From Candidatus Peregrinibacteria bacterium GW2011_GWF2_39_17 (GTDB taxonomy: Bacteria > Patescibacteriota > Gracilibacteria > UBA1369 > UBA12473), in NCBI GenBank assembly GCA_000993615.1, contig LBWM01000002.1, positions 56,895 to 120,894 on the forward strand: a stretch of DNA of 64,000 bases. Reading direction: 5' to 3'. Below the pieces are notes generated by a model. That model saw only the letters and a list, made by a program, of their open reading frames with translations. It made no database searches and was not told the DNA's origin. Made by a program: the position numbers and the translations under genes. Positions within the stretch are counted from its first letter, which is position 1, and each line of letters begins with the position of its first letter. Shown piece by piece: positions 10,315 to 20,123 of this stretch.

Positions 10315-13300
10315 CTAATTTTCCCCCGATTTACCAAAAACACTAACCTCGTCCTCTGCTTCTTTCCGCTTCACAAGAGCCTTAACTTCTTCTTCACTAA
10401 GAGCATCATCACTCTTTAAAAGACGATTAGATTTTTTAATACCACGTAAAGCATTAACATTTTTATCCTCCGTCTGAGCAAGTATTTTCCGTTCGTGAAT
10501 AATATCCAACAACGCTGCTCCATTATCCCTCTTGGCTTTAATTTTATCAGGCAAATCACGCTTAATAAAATTATCAATAAAAGAAGCAATCTCATTTTGC
10601 TTAGTCTTTTCATTAAAAGCCACTTTCTTGTAAAGCAAATTAGTTGGAATTTCATATTCTTTTGCCACCGCTGTGACCAAATTATCCAACTGCGCTTTAT
10701 GCTCACGTACCGTAAAATCAGGATTACTTAAATCAACCACGGCCACATCGTCATAATGCTTATCATCCAAACGAGCCCGCGAAGGATTAGTCTGCTCATT
10801 GCGTCCGGACATATAAGAATCAAACAAAACATAAGACTGTAAAGCTCCAATTACTTGCCCTAAAGTATCATCTAACATTTTTTGCGTAACTCTTGACTCA
10901 CCTTTTATTTCTATGTCACCATCTCTTTGCTCTTTTAAATCCTCATAGCGATTACTTAAACTAACAATGAACTGGTTAAATCCTGCATACCCATTCATAT
11001 AACCGGCTGGCGTAAAAAATTTCTGATGCCCCTGAAAAGGGCCGGTTAAGTTGGCAATTTCTTCAATTCCAGCCGGTGGAATAAACATATGAGCATCGTC
11101 ATGATCCATATTTTCAGCGCGGCGTAAACCCTTGGAAAGCCGAATTCTAAAATAAGGATCCACAATCATCTGCTCCCATAAAAATTTAGAAAAGTTTTTA
11201 CCAGCCAAACATTTCTCCGATTCCTCTGGGAAATAATGCTCAATAAAAAACTTATAATCATCAATTTTATAACCGCCTTCCGGAGGATCTTTTAATTCTC
11301 CGGCCAAATATTTAGGATGATAATTTTTCTTTAATTTATTGGTAAAAAAATCAAGCATCGGGAATTGATTTAACCATTGACCATCCAAATCACCAATACG
11401 ATCAAGGTGCAGCAAAGTCATCCCTTCCATTGGCCCAGAAGGACATTTTGCTGAAACGCCTTCCATTAAAAAAAACATTTTAGATTCCGCGTTCATTTTT
11501 CCATATTTAATGGCAAAATCGATCAACTCTTCATATTCCTGTGGATTCACATAATTGCCACTTTTCCATTCTTTTAAAAGACGAGTCATTTCTCCAGTTA
11601 AACCATCCGTTCCTTTTGGGTCATGCTCCAACTGCTTACCCTTATATTCATAAGCACTTTTTTTACTATTATAATTATTAACATTTCCACTAAACCACTC
11701 GGCAAATTGTCCTTGCCCCCATAAAGCATCAATCGGTTCCTTTACCCGATCTTCTCCAGACACCAATCTGGATGGATCATCTGGATGCGGTTGCGGAACA
11801 GGAGTAATGGGAATTTGCATTGAACTACCCCCTGGTTTTTTAGCAATCAGTTTATTGAGCGCTCTCCACATATTCATATCATCCCAACGAAGCTCGCCTT
11901 TTTCGTGCAACACAATAAAACAAGCCTTTGCTTCATCAGTACTATTAGCCTGATGTAAACGAGCCATAATATCCCAAACACCCCAATTTGACATGGCCTC
12001 TTTGTATTGATTCACTTCCTCATTTTCAGCCGCCTGTTTAACACGATCAAATTCTGTTCCCAAAAAAGCAGGCAAACTTGTTCCAATATTACCGTAACGA
12101 CCTTTTGATCGACGAGCATGCTTACGCTTAATAAACTCAAGTAATTCCTTACCCATATTAATTAAATCCATCATCGAAATAAAAGTATAATTACCAAAAG
12201 CACTATCAATTAAACCAATATTTGTCGCCGATGAATCACTGGTTAAATAGGGACTTATTTTTTCCCAGAAACTTTTCTTTTTAGGATCCTCAGGATCTGG
12301 CTTACCCAATTTATCATTACGGCGATTTAAATCTCTTTTAGTTTTTTTCTTAATATCATCCACTGCCTCTTCCCCTAAATTTTTCGCAGCTTCGGCAGCT
12401 CTGGCCGCAACATCGCTAGGATTACTACGACGCATCTTATTATGTTTTACCCACCCTAAAAATTGCGGCAAAGTTAAATGATCACCATTAGGAAATGTTA
12501 CTCCATTATCATCAGCTTTTTTAATCTTAATAGGCAAGCGGTGATCGTCTCCATATTGTAAAATTTCTCCTGGCCCAAGGGTAATTGGCGGATAAACTTC
12601 GCCATTAACATTTTCCGTTCTATTTAAAAAATCATTATATTCCCGCAAATGATTTCGTAAATCTTCTAAAGTTGGAATATTCGGCACCATTTGATGACGA
12701 CGAGCCCATTTAACAAATTCACCCAAATTCATTTCTCTAGCCACACGTGGAGCTAAAAGACGAGCGTGGGGATCTTCATCAGGATTAAAAGTATGAACTG
12801 CCTGTTCCAAAACTACCCGCTTATCGTCAATACTCACAATCCTATTTTGGTCTCGCTGGGGAATAATTACTCCATTACGATTTTGATAACCGGTTGTAAA
12901 TTCAATTTGTTGACCATCGTTCAAAGCCATCCCCATAGCCTGCAGCCCAATTTTTTCTTCAGCCTGCTTTTTGTTTTCAATCACTTCATAAGCATCCGTG
13001 GCATTAACCCATTTCAAAAATTTACCTAAAGAATAAACCTCGCCATTATCCAAATAAATCTCTAAATTCACAGGACGACGACCAATCACATTTCCATTTT
13101 TTTCCGTAATCGGTTCGGTAATTGGACGAACTTTAGTAATGGTCTGAGTACGTACGTTCCCATATTCAATATCGGGATGAACATATTGAATTTTAGACCC
13201 TTCTTTAAGGGTAATGCCCGATTCTTCCTCGGCCTCCTCAATCATCTTCGCTTCCTTAAGCGACAAATGAATCGAATTAGCAGCCACATTAATAATATCA

Positions 13301-14403
13301 GCAGCAGCTTTTGCTCTTTCGTTAAATCGCAATTCAATATCCCTCTCTTCCAATTTATAGCGCATCACATTTTTAATAGCTTTAGAACCTAAATGATAAG
13401 AGGATAATTCCCGTCTGAGTTGTTCAATAGAAGCCCTATTTTCAATATTAAAATTACGAATCCTGCTAATATTTTCTGGAGACAAATTTACGTCCTCATT
13501 CAAATGACGTAAATAGGCCATAAGACCTCGCTGATTAGCGCTATCGCGATTATTTAAAGTCTGTAAACTTTTCTGCAAAGTTAAAACCGGCCTTGTTCGC
13601 TCCTGTTCAGATAATTGCTCAATCACCAAATTCGTCGACATTAATAATTCCACAATTCGATCGTGAAACTCCTTTTGCGCTGACCCAACTGGATCTTGAT
13701 GATCTTCAGCCCGAAATTCGGTTCGCTGCTGAGCCCTAGGATCCAGGTGCATAGCTTCCCTAAACTGTTGCGGGGAAAAATAAGAAAGAGCCAATTGCTG
13801 CGAAGCTCTTAATTCATCTACGTCAGTACTATTCAAACCATTATGAGCCGCTATAAATTCCTGGGCATTAATTTGACCAAGAGCCAAACGCCTGGCTAAG
13901 GATAATCGATAATGATCACCACTTTCCAAATCATCCAAAGCATCCTCGAAGGGTTGCTGATTCAAACGTCCAGTCGCCATTTGACGCCCCAAAGCCTTAC
14001 GAGCACTAACGTCACTTTCCAAACATTCATTAACCAAATCATAAAGATTTTCATCAATTCGCTCCTGTGCTAACAAGCGAGCCACTGATTGCGCATGCTG
14101 ATTTCCACGCCCCAAAGCCTCAAGTGCTGTATCCGCAGCCTCATTGCTAATAGTCGTTCTTTCGCGTAAGGCATGAATCTGATGGGCATACTCCTCGTTA
14201 TGTTGACTTCTAATTCTTGCTTCCAAACTATCTGTATCTACTGCCTCTTGCTGATCTTCGGGCTCATTTTGACCTCCAACAGTTGGCCTTCTCCCACCGG
14301 AAGAACCTGAGCCACTACCAGTCCCGTTAGCAAAAACCAATCGTTGTACTAGAAGTAAATCTGGTTCAGGATTGAAGCAAAATTGAGAAAGGAAAGTAAA
14401 CAT
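10315..14403 (-). CDS. Large unknown protein of the VirB6-type cluster, with internal repeats
   Basis: A 1362-residue protein I do not recognise. The N-terminus has a short hydrophobic stretch and a Gly/Ser-rich linker (27-40). Residues about 95-220 hold four helical repeats of roughly 30-35 residues (pattern ARxLAxxxI...F..A...LxSxD). Residues 399-466, 494-567 and 608-652 hold three copies of a module that starts GxxIxY/F and ends L-x-x-F-L/V-x-W-V/A. The remaining 700 residues look soluble and partly helical, with a charged C-terminus. No membrane domain or catalytic motif is evident. It lies 35 nt after the VirB6-like gene and is last in its operon, so it is probably a cytoplasmic or membrane-associated partner of that machine (inference). 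Confidence 0.8.
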   Translation of the reverse strand: MFTFLSQFCFNPEPDLLLVQRLVFANGTGSGSGSSGGRRPTVGGQNEPEDQQEAVDTDSLEARIRSQHNEEYAHQIHALRERTTISNEAADTALEALGRGNQHAQSVARLLAQERIDENLYDLVNECLESDVSARKALGRQMATGRLNQQPFEDALDDLESGDHYRLSLARRLALGQINAQEFIAAHNGLNSTDVDELRASQQLALSYFSPQQFREAMHLDPRAQQRTEFRAEDHQDPVGSAQKEFHDRIVELLMSTNLVIEQLSEQERTRPVLTLQKSLQTLNNRDSANQRGLMAYLRHLNEDVNLSPENISRIRNFNIENRASIEQLRRELSSYHLGSKAIKNVMRYKLEERDIELRFNERAKAAADIINVAANSIHLSLKEAKMIEEAEEESGITLKEGSKIQYVHPDIEYGNVRTQTITKVRPITEPITEKNGNVIGRRPVNLEIYLDNGEVYSLGKFLKWVNATDAYEVIENKKQAEEKIGLQAMGMALNDGQQIEFTTGYQNRNGVIIPQRDQNRIVSIDDKRVVLEQAVHTFNPDEDPHARLLAPRVAREMNLGEFVKWARRHQMVPNIPTLEDLRNHLREYNDFLNRTENVNGEVYPPITLGPGEILQYGDDHRLPIKIKKADDNGVTFPNGDHLTLPQFLGWVKHNKMRRSNPSDVAARAAEAAKNLGEEAVDDIKKKTKRDLNRRNDKLGKPDPEDPKKKSFWEKISPYLTSDSSATNIGLIDSAFGNYTFISMMDLINMGKELLEFIKRKHARRSKGRYGNIGTSLPAFLGTEFDRVKQAAENEEVNQYKEAMSNWGVWDIMARLHQANSTDEAKACFIVLHEKGELRWDDMNMWRALNKLIAKKPGGSSMQIPITPVPQPHPDDPSRLVSGEDRVKEPIDALWGQGQFAEWFSGNVNNYNSKKSAYEYKGKQLEHDPKGTDGLTGEMTRLLKEWKSGNYVNPQEYEELIDFAIKYGKMNAESKMFFLMEGVSAKCPSGPMEGMTLLHLDRIGDLDGQWLNQFPMLDFFTNKLKKNYHPKYLAGELKDPPEGGYKIDDYKFFIEHYFPEESEKCLAGKNFSKFLWEQMIVDPYFRIRLSKGLRRAENMDHDDAHMFIPPAGIEEIANLTGPFQGHQKFFTPAGYMNGYAGFNQFIVSLSNRYEDLKEQRDGDIEIKGESRVTQKMLDDTLGQVIGALQSYVLFDSYMSGRNEQTNPSRARLDDKHYDDVAVVDLSNPDFTVREHKAQLDNLVTAVAKEYEIPTNLLYKKVAFNEKTKQNEIASFIDNFIKRDLPDKIKAKRDNGAALLDIIHERKILAQTEDKNVNALRGIKKSNRLLKSDDALSEEEVKALVKRKEAEDEVSVFGKSGEN

Positions 14404-14438
14404 TTTTATTATTATTTTTTGTTAATTGTAAAACAATT

Positions 14439-16835
14439 CTAAGGGTGTGCAGGAGGGACAGGCGCACCCGAAACAGGCGCACCCGAAACAGGCGCACCCG
14501 GGACAGGCGCACCCGGAACAGATCCTCCCGCGCCAGGAGCAACAGCCCCACCACCAGTGCCACCAATAGCAGTCCCACCACCACCAATAGCTCCTGTATT
14601 TCCTGAACCAAAAGACAAATCTCTAACCGCGCTTTGCACCGCCGGACTAAATGCTGTTTCATCTAATCGATTCTCCATTTCCGAATTAAGAGGGGTCTTG
14701 CTTAAAATTTCTTGCTGAGTAGAAACTGGCAAACCATTAAACGCCTTAATTGAAGAAACCAAAACCGAATCAGTCGGAGTTACAAATAATTGAGTGGCTG
14801 CGGCTGGCTCATTATTAATAACCTTTTGAATTTGTCCGGCCACAGCGTCATTCCCTTCAAGATTTTCCGCCCCACTCAAATTACTAAGAACTGTAAGCGC
14901 ATTTGTAACCTGTGATGAACTACTGGCAGCCGATGGATTCTCCGCATCATTACCAGTATTCTGATCAACACTATCACCCCCACCCGTTCCCCACTTACCG
15001 GGATCAGGCATTTCCTTAGGAGAAAAATCCTTGAATATTTCTTGATAAAGACGGCCTCTATTATTTAATTGATTTATCATTTCCTTATCATCTTCAGGTA
15101 TCACGGCCTCAATCCTCTTGTCTTTAAATCCTTCCAGAAGCACCCTTCTAACCTGCTCCGGATTATTCATCGCGTGCCGATTGTGCGTTAAATACTGATT
15201 AAAATGCTGAGCTTGAAATTTAGAATCACCGATAGCGCGCTGAATATCTTTAATTGCATCATCGGTTTCAACTCCCAAATTTCCACTAGTATTAACCCCT
15301 AACTGATTTAATAAATCCCGTGGCTTTGACCTCCAGTTCTGCTGCATATCTCCTATAAAAGTGGGCAACATTCCAAGCATGGCTCCCAAAGAAGTTTTTT
15401 CGCCGCCAGCATGTGCTCCAGGAATAGGGATAACAGTTGCATAAGTAGGTAATTTGGCCAAAAATTTCCCGGTAGTTTCTCCTGCAGCTTTAATTTGACC
15501 AGTAATTGTACTAGCAATTGTTCCTTCGGCCGCAGCAAAAACCCCCACCCAAATAATCGCCACAGCTGATACCGCAATTAATAAATCTTGAAAATTTGTA
15601 ATATCTTTTCCATACGCACTCACCATATTAGCAATGTTATTAGTATCCCCTAAACTTTCAAAGTCCATATTAGAGATAGCCCCCATCCAACTACCCGAAG
15701 TAGAAGTTTTCAAAACCTTCAACATGGCAAACCCAATTGAAAAAACAACTCCAATCATCAGGGGCGCCAATAAATGTTTAAAAAATTTATCTTTCAAATC
15801 CAATTGTCCACCCCCAGCACTAGCCAAATCAGGAAAAACAAATAATAAAACAATTAAAGGAGAAAGAGCCAAACAAATCCACAAAATAACCAATCTAGCC
15901 AATAAAACTAATCCCAACGCAGCATAAGCAAATCCAAAAAGTAAAAACATCAATACTCCAAAAAGCGTATGAAAAGTAATACTGCTTAGAGTATCCAAAG
16001 TCCCGGAAGTAGTCATTAACTCAACATCTGTTACTAATCCCATATTCACCATCATGGCAAAAGCCACGTTATGACCACCAAAACTATCGAAAAAGGTGGA
16101 CCCAAATCCATTAAAATTCCCACTAAAAACTTCGACACCATCATCATTAACTCCTTCTTTTGGAGAACAAAACATACTTGATAAAATCGACGCGTTATCA
16201 GTTGGCCTCGGAGTTACCACTTCTTCATAAGAAGTTGAAGCATCCTGCGTAATTACGGTACAAAGACGTTTTTCAATCTCAATTCGTTCATCTTGCCATT
16301 TGATTAAATCCGTAGGCAAGGCATAAACTGCTATGGTCACCACGTTCGTTGCATCAATTAAAATCTTAACTGCCAAAAACGAAAAATTAACTGCCACCAA
16401 CCCAATTACTATCTTAGGCAAAATTGATTTTAAAGCATAATTACTACCTTCATCGGCTATTCCTACAACATTATAAAGAGCGATAACTACTAAAATTAAA
16501 ACAAACGCAATATTTACCCAGTTGCGAATTTCTACCCAAACCATCAAAAGCTTACTTTCCATGGCTGGCCCAATCAAAATCTCATTGTCCATCAAAGAAC
16601 TAATTACTATTAAAAGTGGATACAAAACGATATTAAGCATCTGAAAAGCAATAATCATAAAAGCGGAAAGCTTGCTTTTTACATCTGTCATGGTCTTCGT
16701 GTCTTCAACTGCCCAAGCCGTATGCGGAAGCAATAAAAAAAATAAAGCCACTATAATTAACATTAAAACCGGAACCCACCAATATCGTGCGGCCATCTGG
16801 TTTAATCTGATTTTAAGTTTAAATAAAAAATTCAT
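14439..16835 (-). CDS. VirB6/TrbL-like polytopic membrane protein
   Basis: A 798-residue protein with an N-terminal signal/anchor (about 18-42) and several long membrane segments up to about residue 445, including a large loop with cysteines (about 190-250) and a core segment like ARLVILWICLALSPLIV typical of TrbL/VirB6-type secretion channel proteins. The C-terminal 300 residues are soluble, rich in Gly/Ser/Ala, and end in a PGAPV/SGAPV repeat encoded by a 15-bp tandem repeat. VirB6 proteins form part of the inner-membrane channel of type IV secretion systems. No VirB4 ATPase or coupling protein is present in the window, so the system is either split across the genome or serves another purpose. 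The neighbouring genes are tightly packed on the same strand. Confidence 0.72.
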   Translation of the reverse strand: MNFLFKLKIRLNQMAARYWWVPVLMLIIVALFFLLLPHTAWAVEDTKTMTDVKSKLSAFMIIAFQMLNIVLYPLLIVISSLMDNEILIGPAMESKLLMVWVEIRNWVNIAFVLILVVIALYNVVGIADEGSNYALKSILPKIVIGLVAVNFSFLAVKILIDATNVVTIAVYALPTDLIKWQDERIEIEKRLCTVITQDASTSYEEVVTPRPTDNASILSSMFCSPKEGVNDDGVEVFSGNFNGFGSTFFDSFGGHNVAFAMMVNMGLVTDVELMTTSGTLDTLSSITFHTLFGVLMFLLFGFAYAALGLVLLARLVILWICLALSPLIVLLFVFPDLASAGGGQLDLKDKFFKHLLAPLMIGVVFSIGFAMLKVLKTSTSGSWMGAISNMDFESLGDTNNIANMVSAYGKDITNFQDLLIAVSAVAIIWVGVFAAAEGTIASTITGQIKAAGETTGKFLAKLPTYATVIPIPGAHAGGEKTSLGAMLGMLPTFIGDMQQNWRSKPRDLLNQLGVNTSGNLGVETDDAIKDIQRAIGDSKFQAQHFNQYLTHNRHAMNNPEQVRRVLLEGFKDKRIEAVIPEDDKEMINQLNNRGRLYQEIFKDFSPKEMPDPGKWGTGGGDSVDQNTGNDAENPSAASSSSQVTNALTVLSNLSGAENLEGNDAVAGQIQKVINNEPAAATQLFVTPTDSVLVSSIKAFNGLPVSTQQEILSKTPLNSEMENRLDETAFSPAVQSAVRDLSFGSGNTGAIGGGGTAIGGTGGGAVAPGAGGSVPGAPVPGAPVSGAPVSGAPVPPAHP
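14461..14520. repeat. Tandem repeat, four 15-bp units
   Basis: Four consecutive copies of ggcgcacccgaaaca with small changes in the last two units. They lie in frame at the 3' end of the VirB6-like gene and encode the pentapeptide repeat GAPVP/GAPVS. Copy number is likely to vary between strains. Confidence 0.9.
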
Positions 16836-16838
16836 ATT

Positions 16839-17723
16839 TTAAGTAAAAAAATCGATAGATTGCGCTAAACAAAATTGCACCTTCTCGAAATGATTCAACA
16901 AAAGAGAAACAGCCTCTCCGTCATCCCAGGTAATCAAGCTATAAGCAATTCCTCCTCCAAGACCACCAATCCCTACACCGGAACCGACTAAAGTTTTTTT
17001 CAAAAGAGAACTCTTTTTTCTGGGAATCGTTAAAGGAGCAGCTCCATATCGATTTACCCCCTGTGGATTACCTCCTCTTAAAGGCAACTGATTATCCTGA
17101 GAAAAAGCGTTTTCTGATTTTGGAGAAGACCGATCAGGCTGCCTAGAAGCTTGACTAATGGGCTTAATCGATAAACTTTTACCAGGGATAAATGTTCCCT
17201 CACCTTGGGATTCACTTAAGTAAGACCCCCTAGAAGAACGACCTAAATTAAATCTATCTTTATGAGGCGTAAACTCGAAATTAAAATTCTGACCTAACAT
17301 TTCTTTTACCTGCCTCAAATAATTATCAGTATTTTTATCAGCAACATTAGGCTCATTTTGCCCATCAAAATTCCCCAAACCCTTAAATTGCTGAGCTAAA
17401 TTAGTTAACCTAATCTTTTGCGAAGGCAAAAGAACAAGACCAACTTGCGCAGAATTTAATAAAGAAACTTCCCGATTCGCATATTCTCTATCCTGCGCTA
17501 ATGCTTGCAAATCCTGAGCAGACAGCAAATATTTACTTTTAATTGATTTTTGAACAGCATCATTATTCTGATCATTCCGCTCATCATCGACCTCAACCAA
17601 AGCCAAACGATTATTCCTTGCTAATGATTGGTAGTTTTTAACTTGTTCATCAGTTAAAGCATTAAAATTATACTGCTTAAAAATGTCTAAAACCTGATTT
17701 TCTAAAATAAAATTTTGTTCCAT
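16839..17723 (-). CDS. Unknown protein with C-terminal membrane segment
   Basis: A 294-residue protein I do not recognise. The N-terminal half (1-130) is helical and Gln/Asn-rich, with LLSAQDLQALAQ-type helices resembling the repeats of the 1362-residue partner. The middle (150-235) is low-complexity Ser/Arg/Pro/Gly. A Gly-rich hydrophobic segment (about 245-265) could be one transmembrane helix. It lies 11 nt after the 606-residue gene and 3 nt before the VirB6-like gene, which suggests translational coupling in one operon. Confidence 0.65.
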   Translation of the reverse strand: MEQNFILENQVLDIFKQYNFNALTDEQVKNYQSLARNNRLALVEVDDERNDQNNDAVQKSIKSKYLLSAQDLQALAQDREYANREVSLLNSAQVGLVLLPSQKIRLTNLAQQFKGLGNFDGQNEPNVADKNTDNYLRQVKEMLGQNFNFEFTPHKDRFNLGRSSRGSYLSESQGEGTFIPGKSLSIKPISQASRQPDRSSPKSENAFSQDNQLPLRGGNPQGVNRYGAAPLTIPRKKSSLLKKTLVGSGVGIGGLGGGIAYSLITWDDGEAVSLLLNHFEKVQFCLAQSIDFFT

Positions 17724-17734
17724 AAAAATAGTTT

Positions 17735-19555
17735 TTAAGAAAGACCACGATCTTGATTAACTTTATCTAAAATTTCTGCCATTTGCTCAACCGAGGTACA
17801 ACCCATATTAGCAACTAAAAATTGATAAATATCTGTAATAATTTTCTCCGCTTCAATAAGAGACTTACCGTCCAAACGGCTATCAGCACTTAATTCATAA
17901 TTAATTTCCAATTCATCAAAAGATAAATCGCTTAACCTATCATTATCAAGGTTTTCCATATTTTCCTTTACACCTGGATCCTTTGAAGCTAAATAAAGAC
18001 CTAAATTTCGAAAATTAAATTCATACTGACTTAATTCTGATATCTGCCCCGCAAATAAACTTTCTTGCGATACTTGATCAATAATATTTAATAATTTATC
18101 ATTATCAGCCCTCAACTTTCCCATAATTTGCGGATTATTACCACAAATTTTCGCTAGCTGATGCCAATTCCTCTTCTCAATTTCCTCTATAGATTGATCT
18201 GAATCATGGACAGATCGATCAGCGAATCTCGCCAAACCACCTTCAGTAACATAATTATAAGCTAATCCACTGGTAGCAGCACAAGCTACTACCATCGGAT
18301 TCATGGCTAAATGTATCCACTGATCAGGCTTCGTTATATTCAATAAAAAGGGGAGAACAGCACCAATCATTGCAACATGTCCAACTATCTCATAAATCAA
18401 AAAATTGGGAGCCGTGGCGTGTGAAAACATAAAATTAGCATGATACTCCTCGGCTAAATATTTACCTGCTGATTTCTTCATTTCCATAACCGCTATTTGG
18501 GCTTCTCTAATTTTATTTAATTCTTCTTCCTTAAAAAGAGCCCTCTTCCCTAAAACTTCTTCTAATAAAAATTGCGCCTGCCCGATATCCAAAAAATTCA
18601 TTACGGTTAAAAATTTAACACCCTGCACTTTTTGCTCTAATGATAATTTGGCATCATTCAAAATCGTCCTTCCTAATTCCAAACATTGTTTCGGATTCAT
18701 AGCATAAACCAGTCCAAATAAATTCGTGGCCTCTAACCCCCGCAGCGTCTTTTCCAAATCCTTAGCTTTATCCGGACTTTTTTTAGCCAAACCTTTCCCT
18801 TCCAGAGCTCCCTCATTTTCAAAAGCAATTGTTAAATGTTGAATAATAAATTCATAATCATTCTTAGTAAGAGGCAACCCATCATGTAGTCGAGTTACTA
18901 TCGCAAATGTTTTATCTTGAAGTTCAACCATATTTTCCGAAAAAACTTCATTCTGCTCCCTGGTAATTTCTTCTTTAATTCCAATTTGCGCCATCAAAAT
19001 AGGTAAAAAATTTCGGTTAAAAAGATCTACTTCCTCAAGGGTATTAATTATTTGATCTCCCCCCCCTGCCACTTCTAAAACATTGCGAACCTGTCCGTCC
19101 AATTTTTCTATTTGTCCGTGAGTTTCCGCTACAATCCCATCACATTTTTTTATATATTCCTTTTCCATCTCCTCCTTTTCTTTACCAGGACTTTGTTTTT
19201 CCCAAATTTCCTTTTCCTTATCCATAACCCTCAACTTCTCCAAAAATAAACGAGCCAAAGGTTTCATCCTGGCCAACATCGCTTCATCAATTCTGGGAAT
19301 AATGCCATATTTAACTTTTTCCTGATGAACAAGATCAGCAGCTACTAAATCTTGAGAACCTTTTCCCCTAGTATCTTGAGCAAGTTCTCTAGCCATTTCA
19401 TTACTATCTTCAAGAAAATTATCCCATAAAGCTTCAATCCCTGGAGATAATTCTCCTTCTGTATATCCGGCCGCAAGTGCTAAAGCTGATCTAAAATCAA
19501 CGGCTTTAGGCGGACATTCTAATGATCGCACAGATGATTTTTCAGAAAAAACCAT
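17735..19555 (-). CDS. Unknown 606-residue protein of the VirB6-type cluster
   Basis: Not recognised. It is mainly helical and highly charged, with a likely coiled-coil stretch around residues 100-160 (EKEIWEKQ...EKEEMEKEY). Two hydrophobic segments near residues 385-440 (FLIYEIVGHVAMIGAVLPFL and a following Ala/Val-rich segment) may be membrane helices, followed by a soluble acidic C-terminus. Start ATG at 19555, 6 nt after the preceding small membrane gene. Its operon position suggests a structural or membrane-associated component of the same machine (inference). Confidence 0.7.
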   Translation of the reverse strand: MVFSEKSSVRSLECPPKAVDFRSALALAAGYTEGELSPGIEALWDNFLEDSNEMARELAQDTRGKGSQDLVAADLVHQEKVKYGIIPRIDEAMLARMKPLARLFLEKLRVMDKEKEIWEKQSPGKEKEEMEKEYIKKCDGIVAETHGQIEKLDGQVRNVLEVAGGGDQIINTLEEVDLFNRNFLPILMAQIGIKEEITREQNEVFSENMVELQDKTFAIVTRLHDGLPLTKNDYEFIIQHLTIAFENEGALEGKGLAKKSPDKAKDLEKTLRGLEATNLFGLVYAMNPKQCLELGRTILNDAKLSLEQKVQGVKFLTVMNFLDIGQAQFLLEEVLGKRALFKEEELNKIREAQIAVMEMKKSAGKYLAEEYHANFMFSHATAPNFLIYEIVGHVAMIGAVLPFLLNITKPDQWIHLAMNPMVVACAATSGLAYNYVTEGGLARFADRSVHDSDQSIEEIEKRNWHQLAKICGNNPQIMGKLRADNDKLLNIIDQVSQESLFAGQISELSQYEFNFRNLGLYLASKDPGVKENMENLDNDRLSDLSFDELEINYELSADSRLDGKSLIEAEKIITDIYQFLVANMGCTSVEQMAEILDKVNQDRGLS

Positions 19556-19561
19556 AAATTT

Positions 19562-20053
19562 TTATAATTTAGCAATACGAATAATTGTATCAACCAATGA
19601 CTCACTTTTCCCTTCGTATTCCGGGATTCTACGAATCAAATAATCCCTCAGCTGACCTGGTGCTTGCCCATCAAGTTGTAAAGTCATTTCAGGCATAAAT
19701 TTATCGGTTGTAAGCAATTTTAAAACCTGTACAAAGGGGGGATCGTAAACAATCCAAAAAGCCTTAACCTGGTTATATGGAATTTTCTTTTTTCCAGCCT
19801 CAATTCCAATAGATGTAACCCTAATTTTTAACAAAGCCGGCTCACGGTGATGAGCAATCGCATAAACTCCGGCCAACACAATAAAAGCAATGGCCATGGT
19901 CAAAGAATTGGTCGAAACCGCATACCAAATCAAAATCGAAACCATCAAGCCCATTACACAAAACCACAAAATCCCACGCGGATGCTTAATAAACTCCGGC
20001 GCGTTCCAAGTCAAAATAGTGTCTACATTTTCCTTTATTTTTTCGGTTTCCAA
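19562..20053 (-). CDS. Small two-helix membrane protein, PH-like domain possible
   Basis: 163 residues: a short cytoplasmic N-terminus, two adjacent transmembrane segments (about 29-48 and 50-67), then a soluble region with alternating strands and a final helix that would suit a bacterial PH-like (DUF5673-type) fold. That fold is a guess from the hydrophobicity pattern. It is the first gene of the five-gene VirB6-containing cluster, 70 nt after proB. Small two-helix proteins such as PrgI accompany VirB6-like proteins in some conjugation loci, but I cannot claim homology. Confidence 0.65.
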   Translation of the reverse strand: METEKIKENVDTILTWNAPEFIKHPRGILWFCVMGLMVSILIWYAVSTNSLTMAIAFIVLAGVYAIAHHREPALLKIRVTSIGIEAGKKKIPYNQVKAFWIVYDPPFVQVLKLLTTDKFMPEMTLQLDGQAPGQLRDYLIRRIPEYEGKSESLVDTIIRIAKL

Positions 20054-20123
20054 AGCAAATTGGATTAATTTTGATTTTTGTTTCGACTAACTTAAATAAA
20101 TTCTTAATATTTTAGCAAAAAAT

